Part shown: in pieces, positions 44,726-54,452 of the stretch
Numbering within the stretch: the stretch's first letter is position 1
Layout of the letters: the number at the start of each line of letters is the position of its first letter
Assembly (NCBI GenBank): GCA_017465145.1
Contig: JAFTWU010000009.1
Location: forward strand, 186,001-250,000
Source: Clostridia bacterium
GTDB lineage: Bacteria; Bacillota; Clostridia; Christensenellales; Borkfalkiaceae
Length of the DNA: 64,000 nt
Direction of reading: 5' to 3'
Program-made: the position numbers and the translations under genes
The notes under the pieces: generated by a model
Seen by the model: the letters and a program-made list of their open reading frames with translations, nothing else
Told to the model about the DNA's origin: nothing
Database searches by the model: none

Positions 44726-46374
44726 AAAAAATACTCTCCTTAATTCTCGCGATATTAATGCTCGCACCTTTCTTTTCGCTAGTTGGTTGTAAACAAGAAA
44801 GCGATATAACAATTCTTCGCATATGTAACTGTGAAGATTATATCGACGAAAGTTTAATAGACCAATTTGAAGAAGAAAACCCAGACATCGACGTAGTATA
44901 TTCTACTTATGGCACAAACGAAAACTTATATAACGAACTAGTTATTAACCCCAACAGTTACGATTTAGTTGTTCCTAGCGAATATATGATTGAAAAACTT
45001 GCCAACGAGGGAAGAATTCAACCACTCTTTTCACAAGAAAGAGATGCGCAAATGATTGATAAGCTTGATGACTATGAAACAAACGTTTCAAGCTTTATTA
45101 AGGATAGATTGAAAAATATTCCCATAACTCAAGGCATATATAAAAACGCATATAATCTTTACGATTTTATGGTTGGCTATATGTGGGGAACAATGGGCTG
45201 GGTTTATGACACGGCAATTGAAGATATTGAAAATTACGTTTCATCTTGGGCTGGAGTATTCAATAACAGTAGTTTAAACGGCAAAATCACTATTAAAGAT
45301 GCTGTAAGAGATTCTTATTTAGTCGGTCTTGCAATGGTTTATCAAGAAGAGTTAACAAATATTCTTGCGTCAAGTGATGACGATGCAACAAAAAATGCTA
45401 AAATCACCGAAGTTTTGAATAGGACGGACTCAACGGCAATTAATCTTGTTGGACAGAAGCTTTCTTCATTAAAATCAAAACTTTATGGCTTTGAAGTAGA
45501 CAGTGGCAAAAACGACATTGTATTAGGCAGAATCAACGCCTACGTTGCGTGGAGTGGCGACGCAACTTATGCAATTGACTTGGCGTGTGGTGACGACATT
45601 GACGAAGACGGAAACGTCTTGGAAGAGGACAAATGGCGTTATTTAAGTTATTCTGTTCCGGAAGAAGGCAGTAATATTTGGTTTGACGGATTTGTTATGC
45701 CATCGGGTAGCACTAATTACGATGCGGTTTATAAGTTCTTAGAATTCATTTCTCGCCCTGAAAACGTGTTCGCAAATATGGACTATACGGGTTACACAGG
45801 TATGGTTGCAAACGGTGAATTTGATTTTACCGAATATGATGAAAACGGCGAAGAAATTGAAACAAGAAAAAACACAACTATATTTAGTGAAATGTGTAAC
45901 TATTGGGAACTTGACGAAAGGTCATATCTTCTTGATGTTGCCGGCTTAACCGATGAAAACCAAATAACTGATGCCGTCTTGACAGAATATGGCTATCAAA
46001 AGGTTGATTTATCATACTTTTTCAAAAAGGATAGCCAAGATACAACTGATTACAACGTAATTGTTTCTAATGATAGTTACGGCAGGTTGATTGCGCAATA
46101 TCCAACAAAGGAAATTGTGGATAGGTGTGCAGTAATGAAATATTACGAAAACGACCAACTTTTAGCAATCAACGAAATGTGGGAAGGGGTTAAAGGTGAA
46201 ACGTTCCCCATCGGCTTAATAATCGGCATTATCGTTTTAGTGGTTATTTTGGCGGTTGTAATTCTTCTTTACCGTTTCAAAGACAAAATTAAGTGGGTTA
46301 AGATTAATATAAAGCGCAAAACTTATGCGGAAAAACATAATCTTAAACTAGTAAAAAAAGAATTTATTAAATAG
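44722..46374 (+). CDS. potD: Polyamine-binding lipoprotein PotD with C-terminal membrane anchor
   Basis: 550 residues against about 350 for typical PotD. Signal peptide with lipobox LVGC (Cys23), so lipid-anchored outside. The binding fold has RICNCEDYIDESLIDQFEEE, YDLVVPSEYMIEKL and YMWGTMGWVYD, standard PotD segments. Insertions lie in the middle (about 180-260) and in the C-terminal half (about 390-490). A hydrophobic helix (about 495-520, IGLIIGIIVLVVILAVVILLY) and a basic cytoplasmic tail come last, so the protein appears anchored at both ends. A terminator follows. Confidence 0.9.
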   Translation: MKKILSLILAILMLAPFFSLVGCKQESDITILRICNCEDYIDESLIDQFEEENPDIDVVYSTYGTNENLYNELVINPNSYDLVVPSEYMIEKLANEGRIQPLFSQERDAQMIDKLDDYETNVSSFIKDRLKNIPITQGIYKNAYNLYDFMVGYMWGTMGWVYDTAIEDIENYVSSWAGVFNNSSLNGKITIKDAVRDSYLVGLAMVYQEELTNILASSDDDATKNAKITEVLNRTDSTAINLVGQKLSSLKSKLYGFEVDSGKNDIVLGRINAYVAWSGDATYAIDLACGDDIDEDGNVLEEDKWRYLSYSVPEEGSNIWFDGFVMPSGSTNYDAVYKFLEFISRPENVFANMDYTGYTGMVANGEFDFTEYDENGEEIETRKNTTIFSEMCNYWELDERSYLLDVAGLTDENQITDAVLTEYGYQKVDLSYFFKKDSQDTTDYNVIVSNDSYGRLIAQYPTKEIVDRCAVMKYYENDQLLAINEMWEGVKGETFPIGLIIGIIVLVVILAVVILLYRFKDKIKWVKINIKRKTYAEKHNLKLVKKEFIK

Positions 46375-46420
46375 GTTATTGATTTTTTTTAATTATTAAC
46401 ACACAAAATTTCCAAATAAA

Positions 46421-46457
46421 AAGGCGGTGCTTAAAGATTTAAGCACCGCCTTTTTTT
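46421..46457. terminator. Terminator after potD, usable from both sides
   Basis: AAGGCGGTGCTTAA (46421-46434) pairs with TTAAGCACCGCCTT (46439-46452), T-run after, A-run before. Confidence 0.9.
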
Positions 46458-46483
46458 ATCTAAATTTAATAAAATTTTAAAGG

Positions 46484-47392
46484 CTAAATATCTTCAACCG
46501 ATAGCGTTAAATTAAAGTCTATTTTTTCATTTGCGCCTATCGTTTTATACTTAAATTCGTCGTCTAAAAGGGTAGTCGCAGGCTCTAAACCTAGCGCGTA
46601 ATCACCGCTACAAAAAGTGTTCCATTGAACGAAATGTGGCAGTGAATCGCTAGAATATTCCAAGCAAAAACGCTTACATAACTTTTGGTTTTCAACCATC
46701 ACTTTGGGCGTTTTCATATCTATAAAATAACAGCGTTCCTCATCAAAGTCGGCGTTTGCGCAAAAGGTTTTTCTACTATCTAAAAACTTGTTTGCAAAAT
46801 CGTTTCTACCAACCGCACTAACTTCATCGCTAATAATTTTAACCCCTTCGTCTATCATAGGATAGCCTAGGTTAACGTGATATAAAAGGGCATAATTTTC
46901 CGCCTTAAAGCCTGCGTTATAAAGGTTGTCAAAAATACTAACGCTAGAACTGTTAACGCCCGTTTTAATGGTGCGCGTAAGCACTAGGTTTTGACCAAAA
47001 AGGGCGGTAACGTAAGTTTTAGCAACCACCTTAATTTCTTTTTCATCACACTCTACGCTAACTACTTCAGCGGGGTGATTATGCAAACTGCCGTGCAATT
47101 CAAAACCCTCTCTTCCGCCAACGCTATCAAGCCCGCAAGTGTAAACCATACCGCCTTCAAAACGGGTTAAAAAGTTACCGCAAGAAGTGGAAAATCCGTT
47201 TTTACTTACGAAAGAAATATTCGTGCCTTTGTGCCACAGTTGCATAAGGTCAAAAGCCTTGCTTTCGTTAAGTAATAGGCGAATAACACCGTTGTTAATT
47301 TCGCACACCTTTAAGCCGTCTTCTTTTCCACCGCTTAAGGTGTAACGCCTTACGTATGCAAGTTGGTTTAAGTTAGAAATTTTCCCGTTCAT
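46484..47392 (-). CDS. DUF4432 protein, aldose-1-epimerase-like
   Basis: 302 residues of the galactose-mutarotase-like fold (DUF4432). Conserved ELHGSLHNHPAEV (His-rich, sugar site), LYHVNLGYPM and LGLEPAT near the end. Such proteins are thought to act on sugars, but no reaction is established to my knowledge. 31 bases downstream of the radical SAM gene, with AAAGGTG as ribosome-binding site, so likely the same transcript. Confidence 0.8.
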   Translation of the reverse strand: MNGKISNLNQLAYVRRYTLSGGKEDGLKVCEINNGVIRLLLNESKAFDLMQLWHKGTNISFVSKNGFSTSCGNFLTRFEGGMVYTCGLDSVGGREGFELHGSLHNHPAEVVSVECDEKEIKVVAKTYVTALFGQNLVLTRTIKTGVNSSSVSIFDNLYNAGFKAENYALLYHVNLGYPMIDEGVKIISDEVSAVGRNDFANKFLDSRKTFCANADFDEERCYFIDMKTPKVMVENQKLCKRFCLEYSSDSLPHFVQWNTFCSGDYALGLEPATTLLDDEFKYKTIGANEKIDFNLTLSVEDI

Positions 47393-47423
47393 AATATCAC
47401 CTTTAATAAATTGTTAAATTAAT

Positions 47424-48290
47424 TTAAAAATCCCACTTGGGAATATATACCGTGTCGGCACTCTCAATTTTTTGGTAGAACATTTTTTCAATGCCAAGTG
47501 AAATGGCGTAATCTAAAACCCTGTCGTATTCGCGGGCGGTAAGTTTTCGTTTTAGTTCTGGGTATGCATCAATATCGCCAAAAGGGGTATATTGACTCAT
47601 AACGTTTATATAATGCACGTTGCAAAGGGGGCTTTTAGCAAACCACTCTAGCACCTTTTTGCTATCGTTAACGTTTTGTGGCAAAACTAAATGCCTTACG
47701 ATAACACCGCTTGTCATATTGCCGTTTTCATCAAACTTAAGGGGTTTTTTAGCCATAAATTCTAGTGCACGGCTTGCCACTTCAAAATAGTTTTCCTTTT
47801 TAGAATACCTTTTAGAAACGGCGGGGGAATAGTATTTTAAGTCGGGCAAATATACGTCTATATAGCGGTCAATTTTCTCTAACGTGTCTATCTTTTCGTA
47901 CCCGTGAGTATTATAAACCACGGGTATTTTCGGCTTGTAACTTTCAAACGCTTTTATAATTTTATCGGCATAATGGGTGGGGTTAACAAGGTTAATATTT
48001 TGCGCCCCCATATTTTCTAGTTCCTTAAAAATTCCCGCCAACTCAGACACGGATATTTCCTTTCCGCGCATCGCCCTAGAAACTTCAAAATTTTGGCAAA
48101 ACACACATTTAAGCGAGCACCCGCAAAAAAAGATTGTCCCGCTACCGTTACCGCCACAAATAACGGGCTCTTCAAATTTATGCAAATAATACTTTGCAAT
48201 TTTTATTTTACCATCAACACCGCACGCCCCCGCGCTGATATCTCTATCAACCTTGCACGCGTTAGGGCAAAGGCTACAAATTTTATCCAT
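47424..48290 (-). CDS. Radical SAM enzyme, PflA-like (COG1313)
   Basis: 288 residues. The radical SAM cluster motif CGCSLKCVFCQN (CX3CX2C, about 56-67) is preceded by a Cys-rich N-terminus CSLCPNACKVDR. Annotated in many genomes as pyruvate-formate-lyase activating enzyme-like, but no glycyl radical partner is nearby, so the substrate is unknown. The -10 box lies six bases before the ATG and there is no ribosome-binding site, suggesting leaderless translation. Confidence 0.85.
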   Translation of the reverse strand: MDKICSLCPNACKVDRDISAGACGVDGKIKIAKYYLHKFEEPVICGGNGSGTIFFCGCSLKCVFCQNFEVSRAMRGKEISVSELAGIFKELENMGAQNINLVNPTHYADKIIKAFESYKPKIPVVYNTHGYEKIDTLEKIDRYIDVYLPDLKYYSPAVSKRYSKKENYFEVASRALEFMAKKPLKFDENGNMTSGVIVRHLVLPQNVNDSKKVLEWFAKSPLCNVHYINVMSQYTPFGDIDAYPELKRKLTAREYDRVLDYAISLGIEKMFYQKIESADTVYIPKWDF

Positions 48291-48296
48291 AACATA

Positions 48297-48325
48297 ATTG
48301 TAAAATAAAACTCCCCTAAAGTAAA
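48297..48325 (-). promoter_or_regulatory. Promoter of the radical SAM gene
   Basis: Minus strand: TTTACT (48325-48320), 17-base spacer, TACAAT (48302-48297). Transcription would start at or next to the ATG at 48290. Confidence 0.6.
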
Positions 48326-48344
48326 GGAAAAAATAAAAAAGTAT

Positions 48345-48370
48345 AAAAAAGAACGGAAAATTTTCCGTCC
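48345..48370 (-). terminator. Terminator of the ABC exporter operon
   Basis: Minus strand hairpin of GGACGGAAAA with TTTTCCGTTC (48370-48351, one G-U pair), followed by T's (48350-48345). Confidence 0.8.
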
Positions 48371-48410
48371 TTTAATTAATAAATCAATATTCTAAATGCT
48401 TAATTTTATA

Positions 48411-50429
48411 CTATTCAAGTTCAAACGCACCGGTGTATAACTGATAGTAACTTCCGCGTTTTTCAACAAGTTCATCGTGAGAACCGCGCTCAATTATATT
48501 GCCGTGGTCAAGCACCATAATAACGTTAGAGTTTTGAACGGTAGAAAGTCTGTGTGCAATAACGAAAACCGTTCTGCCTTCCATAAGTCTATCCGTACCC
48601 TTTTGAACAAGCGCTTCCGTTCTGGTGTCGATAGAAGACGTTGCTTCGTCTAAAATCATAACGGGCGCGTCTTTAACGGCGGCGCGAGCGATAGATAAAA
48701 GTTGGCGTTGACCTTGTGAAAGGTTGGCACCGTCCGCGGTAAGCATAGTGTTATAACCGTCGGGCAAGCGGGTGATAAAATCGTGCGCATAGGCAAGTTT
48801 AGCCGCTTCGATACACTCTTCGTCGGTCGCGTCTAGTCTGCCGTAACGGATATTTTCCATAACCGTACCCGTAAACAAGTTAGTATCTTGTAAAACTATG
48901 CCAAGCGAACGCCTTAAATCTGCCTTTTTAATCTTATTAATGTTTATACCGTCATATCTAATTTTGCCGTCCGCAATATCGTAAAAACGGTTAATAAGGT
49001 TGGTAATAGTCGTTTTACCAGCACCTGTTGCACCAACGAAAGCAATTTTTTGACCGGGGTTAGCGTATAGCGTAACGTTATGCAAAACAATTTTATCTGG
49101 CACGTATCCAAAGTCCACGTCGAACATTTGAATATCACCTTTAAGTTCGGTATAGGTGATAGTGCCGTCAGCTTTGTGGGGGTGTTTCCACGCCCATTTG
49201 CCCGTGCGTTCCGTGGTTTCCGTAATAACGCCGTTTTCATCAATCTTTGCGCGAACGAGTGTAACGTAACCGTCGTCCGTTTCGGGTTGTTCATCCATAA
49301 GGTCGAAAACTCTGCTTGCGCCCGCCAAACCCATAACGATAGAGTTAAGTTGTTGCGAAGATTGATTTATTTGACCTGTAAACTGCTTGCTTATGGGCAA
49401 GAACGCCATAATCGCCGCAACCATAGATGCAAAGCCTTGTTCGTTGATTAAGGGTTGAACGCCCGTTATCGTAACGTTAGGCACGTTTAACGCTACCAAA
49501 ACGCCACCTATAAAGGCAACGGTAACGAATAAAATATTGCCAAGGTTATTCATAATAGGCCCAAGTATATTTGCATAGCCGTGCGCCTTTGTCGCATCAC
49601 TACAAAGTTCTTCGTTTTTACTATCGAATTCCGCTTTAGTGTTAGGTTCGTGGTTGAATACTTTAACAACCTTTTGACCGTGCATAATTTCTTGAACGTA
49701 ACCTTCTAAATTACCGATAGAAATTTGTTGGCGCATAAAGTATTTTGCACTTCCACCGCCAACCTTTTTGGTTACGAAAAACATTACCACAACGCCCGCA
49801 AATATAACTAAAGATAGCCATAAACTAAATCTAACCATCAAAACGAGCAGAGTAATAATACTAATAATAGAAGAACATAGCGACGGAATACTTTGCGAAA
49901 CTAGTTGGCGCATAGCGTCTATATCGTTGGTGTAAACGCTCATAACGTCGCCCGTGCGGTTAGTATCAAAAAATCTAACGGGTAAAGATTGCATTTTGTT
50001 AAACACGTTAGTTCTTGTTTGGTGCAAGAATTTTTGCGTTATAATCGCCATTAGTCTGTGGTATAAGAAAGAACAAAAAACGCTTAAGCCGAAAACCCCG
50101 CCCATACATAAAAATACTGTTAAAAGTTTTGGCCAAATTGCTTGCCAACTCTGTGCAGGGGAAAGGGCAATAACGCCTTGCGCAATTTGTTCGGCGGTTG
50201 GGTTAATAAGTGCTAAACCTTCTTGCAAGATAGTAACTACTTCCGTCAAGAAAATAGAACTCATAACTGAAGTGGCGGCGGATAAGGTAATACAAATAAG
50301 GGCAACGATAAGCAACCCTTTGTTTTGCTTAAACAACATACCTAAAAGGCGTTTCATAGTGCCTTTTTTTGCTTTTTGTTTGGGTGCACCGCGCATACCC
50401 TTTGATTTCATAGGCATTTTAGGGGGCAT
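48411..50429 (-). CDS. Heterodimeric ABC exporter subunit, canonical ATP site
   Basis: 672 residues: basic Lys/Met-rich start, six membrane helices (about 30-360) and an ATPase domain (about 425-660). Walker A GATGAGKTT, signature LSQGQRQ (a Q for the usual G), Walker B VMILDEATSS with the catalytic Glu. A loop of about 40 residues (TGKWAWKHPH ...) joins the parts. AGGAGGTG precedes ATG, and one base separates it from the upstream subunit. Likely multidrug or lipid export, as in LmrCD/BmrCD; substrate unknown. Confidence 0.9.
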   Translation of the reverse strand: MPPKMPMKSKGMRGAPKQKAKKGTMKRLLGMLFKQNKGLLIVALICITLSAATSVMSSIFLTEVVTILQEGLALINPTAEQIAQGVIALSPAQSWQAIWPKLLTVFLCMGGVFGLSVFCSFLYHRLMAIITQKFLHQTRTNVFNKMQSLPVRFFDTNRTGDVMSVYTNDIDAMRQLVSQSIPSLCSSIISIITLLVLMVRFSLWLSLVIFAGVVVMFFVTKKVGGGSAKYFMRQQISIGNLEGYVQEIMHGQKVVKVFNHEPNTKAEFDSKNEELCSDATKAHGYANILGPIMNNLGNILFVTVAFIGGVLVALNVPNVTITGVQPLINEQGFASMVAAIMAFLPISKQFTGQINQSSQQLNSIVMGLAGASRVFDLMDEQPETDDGYVTLVRAKIDENGVITETTERTGKWAWKHPHKADGTITYTELKGDIQMFDVDFGYVPDKIVLHNVTLYANPGQKIAFVGATGAGKTTITNLINRFYDIADGKIRYDGININKIKKADLRRSLGIVLQDTNLFTGTVMENIRYGRLDATDEECIEAAKLAYAHDFITRLPDGYNTMLTADGANLSQGQRQLLSIARAAVKDAPVMILDEATSSIDTRTEALVQKGTDRLMEGRTVFVIAHRLSTVQNSNVIMVLDHGNIIERGSHDELVEKRGSYYQLYTGAFELE

Positions 50430-50430
50430 A

Positions 50431-52290
50431 TTATTTCACCTCCTTATCGTCAGCGTGCTTGTTTTGTGAATAATAAAGTTCTTTATATATTTCGTTATTC
50501 TTAAGCAATTCTTCGTGAGTACCACACGCGGTAATAGTGCCGTTATCCATAATTAAAATTTTATCGGCATCTTCAACTGATGCGATACGCTGAGCAATAA
50601 TAATTTTAGTAGTTTCGGGAATATATTCGCGGAACGCCTTTCTAATAAGGGCGTCTGTTTTAGTGTCAACCGCGCTAGTAGAGTCGTCTAAAATAAGAAT
50701 TTTCGGTTTTTTAAGAAGTGCGCGGGCAATACAAAGCCTTTGCTTTTGACCGCCTGAAACGTTAACGCCACCTTGTTCAATATAGTGGTCGTATTTATCG
50801 GCAAAACCTTGAATAAATTCATCGGCTTGCGCTAGTTGGCACGCTTTAACTATTTCATCGTCGCTAGCGTTTTGGTTACCCCAACGCATATTGTCTTTAA
50901 TCGTACCGCTAAATAAAACGTTCTTTTGCAAAACCATTGCAACGGAATCGCGCAGAGCGGTAACGTCGTAATCTTTAACGTCTATACCGGCAACGCAAAC
51001 CTTGCCGTCGTTAACGTCGTAAAGGCGGGGGATAAGTTGCACAAGAGAAGTTTTGCCACTACCCGTGCTACCGATAATACCCACCGTTTCGCCACTTTTA
51101 ATTTCCAAATCAATATCGCAAAGGGCGTATTTTTCCGCCTTTTCTAAATATTTAAAGTTAACGTTTTCAAACTTAATAGAGCCGTCTTTAACTTCCTTTA
51201 CCGCATTTTCGGGCGAAGAAATAGAACTCTTTTCATTAAGAACTTCAACTATACGTTTAGCGGACGCCGCACTCATAACTATCATAACCATAATCATTGA
51301 TAGCATCATCAAACTCATTAAAATTTGGAAAGAGTAAGACATAAAGGTATTAAGTTGAGTATATTGGAAAAGGGTGTTGTTGTGGTTTATTACAAGGGTA
51401 GAACCAACCACGTAAATAGCAATTAACCCCGCGTAAATGCAAAAGTTCATCAACGGCGCGTTAAAAGCAACTATTTTTTCCGCTTTGGTAAAGTTATCCT
51501 TAACGTTAGTGCTTGCCTTGTTAAACTTTTCTTTTTCATAATCTTCTCTAACGTAAGATTTAACAACGCGCATACCACTTATATTTTCTTCAACGCTTTC
51601 GTTAAGAGCGTCGTATTTTGGGAAAATTTTGTGGAAGAAGGGGATAGCCTTGGTCATAATAAGAATAAGCCCCACGGCTAAAATAGGCGTAGTCCCTAAA
51701 AATATTAGTGCCATTTTAGCGTTTATGGTAAACGCCATAGTAAGCGCAACTATAAGCATAAAGGGTGCGCGAATAGCCGTTCTTATAATCATCATATACG
51801 CCATTTCAACGTTGGTAACGTCGGTAGTTAAACGGGTAACTAAACTAGACGTAGAGAATTTGTCGATATTAGAAAAGGAAAAGTCTTGAATTTTATGGAA
51901 CATATCCTTTCTTAAATTTTTTGCAAACCCACTTGACGCTTTAGCGCAACTTTTACCTGCTAAAACCCCAAAAAGAAGTGAAAGTAGGGCAAGGGCAATA
52001 AGCACCGCACCGAACTGTAAGATAATAAGTAAAAGGTTAGGCTCTTTGCCGTAAGATAAAAACTCAACTATTTTAATGGTCATTTCAGTTTCTACCGCAC
52101 CGCTACCAAGATAGTCTATAACCCCAAGTAAAAGGCTTATTATCCACGGGATAAGACACTCAAAAATAACTTCAACCATAACCAAAATAGGCGTTGCGAT
52201 TGAAGGTTTTTTATATTCCCTTATAGATTTGCAAAGTTGCTTAATTATGGTAAAAAACCCTATTTTTTCTTTATTTTTTGCTTTTTTCAT
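50431..52290 (-). CDS. Heterodimeric ABC exporter subunit, degenerate ATP site
   Basis: 619 residues; six membrane helices then an ATPase domain. Walker A GSTGSGKTS and signature VSGGQKQR are normal, but Walker B is ILILDDSTSA, with Asp replacing the catalytic Glu. This is the hallmark of the inactive-site subunit in heterodimeric exporters. Its start overlaps the TetR gene end by four bases. Works with the product of 48411-50429. Confidence 0.9.
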   Translation of the reverse strand: MKKAKNKEKIGFFTIIKQLCKSIREYKKPSIATPILVMVEVIFECLIPWIISLLLGVIDYLGSGAVETEMTIKIVEFLSYGKEPNLLLIILQFGAVLIALALLSLLFGVLAGKSCAKASSGFAKNLRKDMFHKIQDFSFSNIDKFSTSSLVTRLTTDVTNVEMAYMMIIRTAIRAPFMLIVALTMAFTINAKMALIFLGTTPILAVGLILIMTKAIPFFHKIFPKYDALNESVEENISGMRVVKSYVREDYEKEKFNKASTNVKDNFTKAEKIVAFNAPLMNFCIYAGLIAIYVVGSTLVINHNNTLFQYTQLNTFMSYSFQILMSLMMLSMIMVMIVMSAASAKRIVEVLNEKSSISSPENAVKEVKDGSIKFENVNFKYLEKAEKYALCDIDLEIKSGETVGIIGSTGSGKTSLVQLIPRLYDVNDGKVCVAGIDVKDYDVTALRDSVAMVLQKNVLFSGTIKDNMRWGNQNASDDEIVKACQLAQADEFIQGFADKYDHYIEQGGVNVSGGQKQRLCIARALLKKPKILILDDSTSAVDTKTDALIRKAFREYIPETTKIIIAQRIASVEDADKILIMDNGTITACGTHEELLKNNEIYKELYYSQNKHADDKEVK

Positions 52291-52916
52291 TTAGTCTCTC
52301 CTGTAAAGATGTCAAGCACGTAGTCAACGTTTGGCATAGGTATTTTTGCGTAAATTTCCTTTGGAGCAACCACGTAAGAAACGGCAGTTCCTACTACTAT
52401 GGAAAATAAAATTACAACGTCTTCAATAACGGTGTGCTTGGTGGAAAATTCACCACAGTCGCGCCCTTCTTTAATAATGTTATAAAAAAGTTCAACCGTT
52501 TTAGCCCTTGGACCTTGACATAAATCGGGCAAGGGTAAATCGTTTGCCTTGATGTTAAACGCTTGGGACAAAAAGAAATAGAAATAATACGCTAAATCAT
52601 CGTTAGTTGCATATTCGTCTATTAAGTCAAGTAGGGCAATCTTAAGTTTTTCCCTATAAGACGGAACGTCTTTAATTTTAGCGTTAACGTTTCTAACGTG
52701 GCGGTTTTGATGTTGCTCTAAAACGGCGTTAAAAACTTCTTGCTTATTGGTAAAATAGTGATAAAAAAGTCCGTGACTGCATCCCGCTTTTTTAACGATA
52801 TCGTCAACGGTGGTGGCATCGTAACCTTTAACGCAAAAAACCTTAAGTGCACTCTTAATAATTTGCGCTTTTCTGGTAACCTTTTTCGTTTGTTTTGCAT
52901 TTGTGCTTTTTGCCAT
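52287..52916 (-). CDS. TetR-family repressor of the ABC exporter
   Basis: 209 residues. N-terminal helix-turn-helix (about 14-60; IIKSALKVFCVKGYDATTVDD and CSHGLFYHYFTNKQEVF) and a helical ligand domain. First gene of the operon and overlapping the exporter gene. It probably represses the whole operon from inverted repeats at 52943 and 53025. No strong ribosome-binding site; ATG 52916. Confidence 0.88.
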   Translation of the reverse strand: MAKSTNAKQTKKVTRKAQIIKSALKVFCVKGYDATTVDDIVKKAGCSHGLFYHYFTNKQEVFNAVLEQHQNRHVRNVNAKIKDVPSYREKLKIALLDLIDEYATNDDLAYYFYFFLSQAFNIKANDLPLPDLCQGPRAKTVELFYNIIKEGRDCGEFSTKHTVIEDVVILFSIVVGTAVSYVVAPKEIYAKIPMPNVDYVLDIFTGETK

Positions 52917-52942
52917 TTATAATACCCCTTTTTGAGATTAAA

Positions 52943-52957
52943 ATTGACGCAAAAGTC
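52943..52957. promoter_or_regulatory. Candidate TetR operator, promoter-proximal
   Basis: ATTGACGCAAAAGTC (GAC/GTC arms), within 12 bases downstream of the -10 box of the minus-strand promoter. Resembles the upstream copy at 53025. Confidence 0.5.
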
Positions 52958-52968
52958 GGCTTTTATTT

Positions 52969-52998
52969 ATTATATAAAATCTTGGTTTTATTTGTCAA
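52969..52998 (-). promoter_or_regulatory. Promoter of the TetR-ABC operon
   Basis: Minus strand: TTGACA (52998-52993), 18-base spacer, TATAAT (52974-52969). Confidence 0.75.
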
Positions 52999-53024
52999 TA
53001 AATTGAACCAAAAAAACTAAAAAA

Positions 53025-53042
53025 ATTGACGAAAAAGTCAAT
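53025..53042. promoter_or_regulatory. Candidate TetR operator, upstream copy
   Basis: ATTGAC-GAAAAA-GTCAAT, perfect six-base arms, 27 bases upstream of the -35 box. Confidence 0.55.
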
Positions 53043-53176
53043 GGGTTTTTACACGACGAAAACCTTTAATCTAAATTTGTAAAAATTTAGAAAAGGTCAG
53101 CAAAAAGTTAATAAAGTTGTTAAGAAAAATTCGCCAAAATTTACCATAAAAAAGGGGATAGACTAGGCTAACACAA
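53043..53176. other. AT-rich spacer between divergent tetR and metK
   Basis: No gene and no clear structure. No SAM riboswitch: the metK leader after its promoter is only about 30 bases. Confidence 0.5.
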
Positions 53177-53205
53177 TTGACACGCCTTTTTAAATGTAGT
53201 ATAAT
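53177..53205 (+). promoter_or_regulatory. Promoter of metK
   Basis: TTGACA (53177-53182), 17-base spacer, TATAAT (53200-53205). Both boxes perfect. Confidence 0.85.
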
Positions 53206-53241
53206 AAACTAGTATTGCTATAACAAAAGAGAGACAGTTAT

Positions 53242-54435
53242 ATGAAAAATCTTTTTACAAGTGAAAGTGTAACGTGCGGGCACCCCGACAAAGTGTGCGA
53301 CCAAGTTTCAGACGCTATTTTAGACGCCTATTTATCTGGCGACCCAAATTCAAGGGTAGCGTGTGAAGTATGTGCCACCACCAACTTTATGGTAATTATG
53401 GGTGAAATAACGTCAAACGCGAAAGTTGACGTAAAAGAGATTGCACGCAACGTTATTAAAGATATCGGTTATACGGATAAAGCTATCGGTTTTTCCGCAG
53501 ATAGCGTTGAAATTTTGGTTAAGTTAAACGGTCAAAGTGCGGATATCGCGCTTGGCGTTGATAATTCTATCGAAGCAAAATCACAATGCGAAGGTAAAGA
53601 CGTTTGCGTTTTGCAAGACGCGTTTGATAAAATCGGCGCAGGCGACCAAGGAATAATGTTTGGTTACGCTTGCAAAGAAACCGAAGAATTAATGCCCTTG
53701 CCTATAATTTTATCGCATAAACTTTGCGCTAAACTTGAAGAAGTTAGAAAACAAGGCGTTTTAGATTATTTGCGCCCCGATGGTAAAGGTCAAGTAACCG
53801 TTGAATACCTTAACGGCAAACCTTCAAGAATAGAAGCGGTGGTATTGTCTTCTCAACATAACGAAAAAGTTTCTACCGAACAACTTCGTAAAGACTTAAA
53901 AGAACAGGTTATCGATAAAGTTTTACCCGCTGAATATTTAGATGAAAACACCAAATATTTTATCAACCCCACGGGCAGATTTGAAATAGGCGGTCCTACG
54001 GGCGATAGCGGTTTAACGGGCAGAAAGATTATAGTTGATACCTACGGTGGCAAATGTCCACACGGTGGCGGTGCTTTTAGCGGTAAAGACCCCACTAAAG
54101 TAGACCGTTCCGCAACCTATATGGCAAGATACGTTTGCAAAAACGTGGTTGCATCTGGGCTTGCAAGCGAATGTCAAGTTCAATTTGCTTACGCTATCGG
54201 CGTTGCTAAACCCGTTTCAGTTTTGGTTAATACTTTTGGTACGGGCAAACTTTCTGATGAAAAACTTGCCGATATAATCGTTAAGGAATTCGATTTACGC
54301 CCCGCTGCAATTATCGAAAAACTTGAACTCAGAAAACCCGTTTACTATAAAACGGCGTCTTACGGTCATTTTGGTAAAGAAGGCTTTGCTTGGGAAAAAA
54401 CCGACAAGGCACAAGACCTTAAAAAGTATCTTTAA
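53242..54435 (+). CDS. metK: S-adenosylmethionine synthetase
   Basis: 397 residues; Met + ATP gives [23 protein letters not shown] at the start, [31 protein letters not shown] (P-loop-like) and the late FGHFG-type [15 protein letters not shown] are conserved. Feeds the methyltransferase and radical SAM enzymes here. GAGAGACAG is a modest ribosome-binding site. Followed by comF after 17 bases. Confidence 0.98.
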   Translation: MKNLFTSESVTCGHPDKVCDQVSDAILDAYLSGDPNSRVACEVCATTNFMVIMGEITSNAKVDVKEIARNVIKDIGYTDKAIGFSADSVEILVKLNGQSADIALGVDNSIEAKSQCEGKDVCVLQDAFDKIGAGDQGIMFGYACKETEELMPLPIILSHKLCAKLEEVRKQGVLDYLRPDGKGQVTVEYLNGKPSRIEAVVLSSQHNEKVSTEQLRKDLKEQVIDKVLPAEYLDENTKYFINPTGRFEIGGPTGDSGLTGRKIIVDTYGGKCPHGGGAFSGKDPTKVDRSATYMARYVCKNVVASGLASECQVQFAYAIGVAKPVSVLVNTFGTGKLSDEKLADIIVKEFDLRPAAIIEKLELRKPVYYKTASYGHFGKEGFAWEKTDKAQDLKKYL

Positions 54436-54452
54436 TAAAACGCGTTAAATAA

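Noticed and set aside
53206-53241. SAM riboswitch before metK
   Set aside because: Only about 30 bases lie between promoter and start codon.
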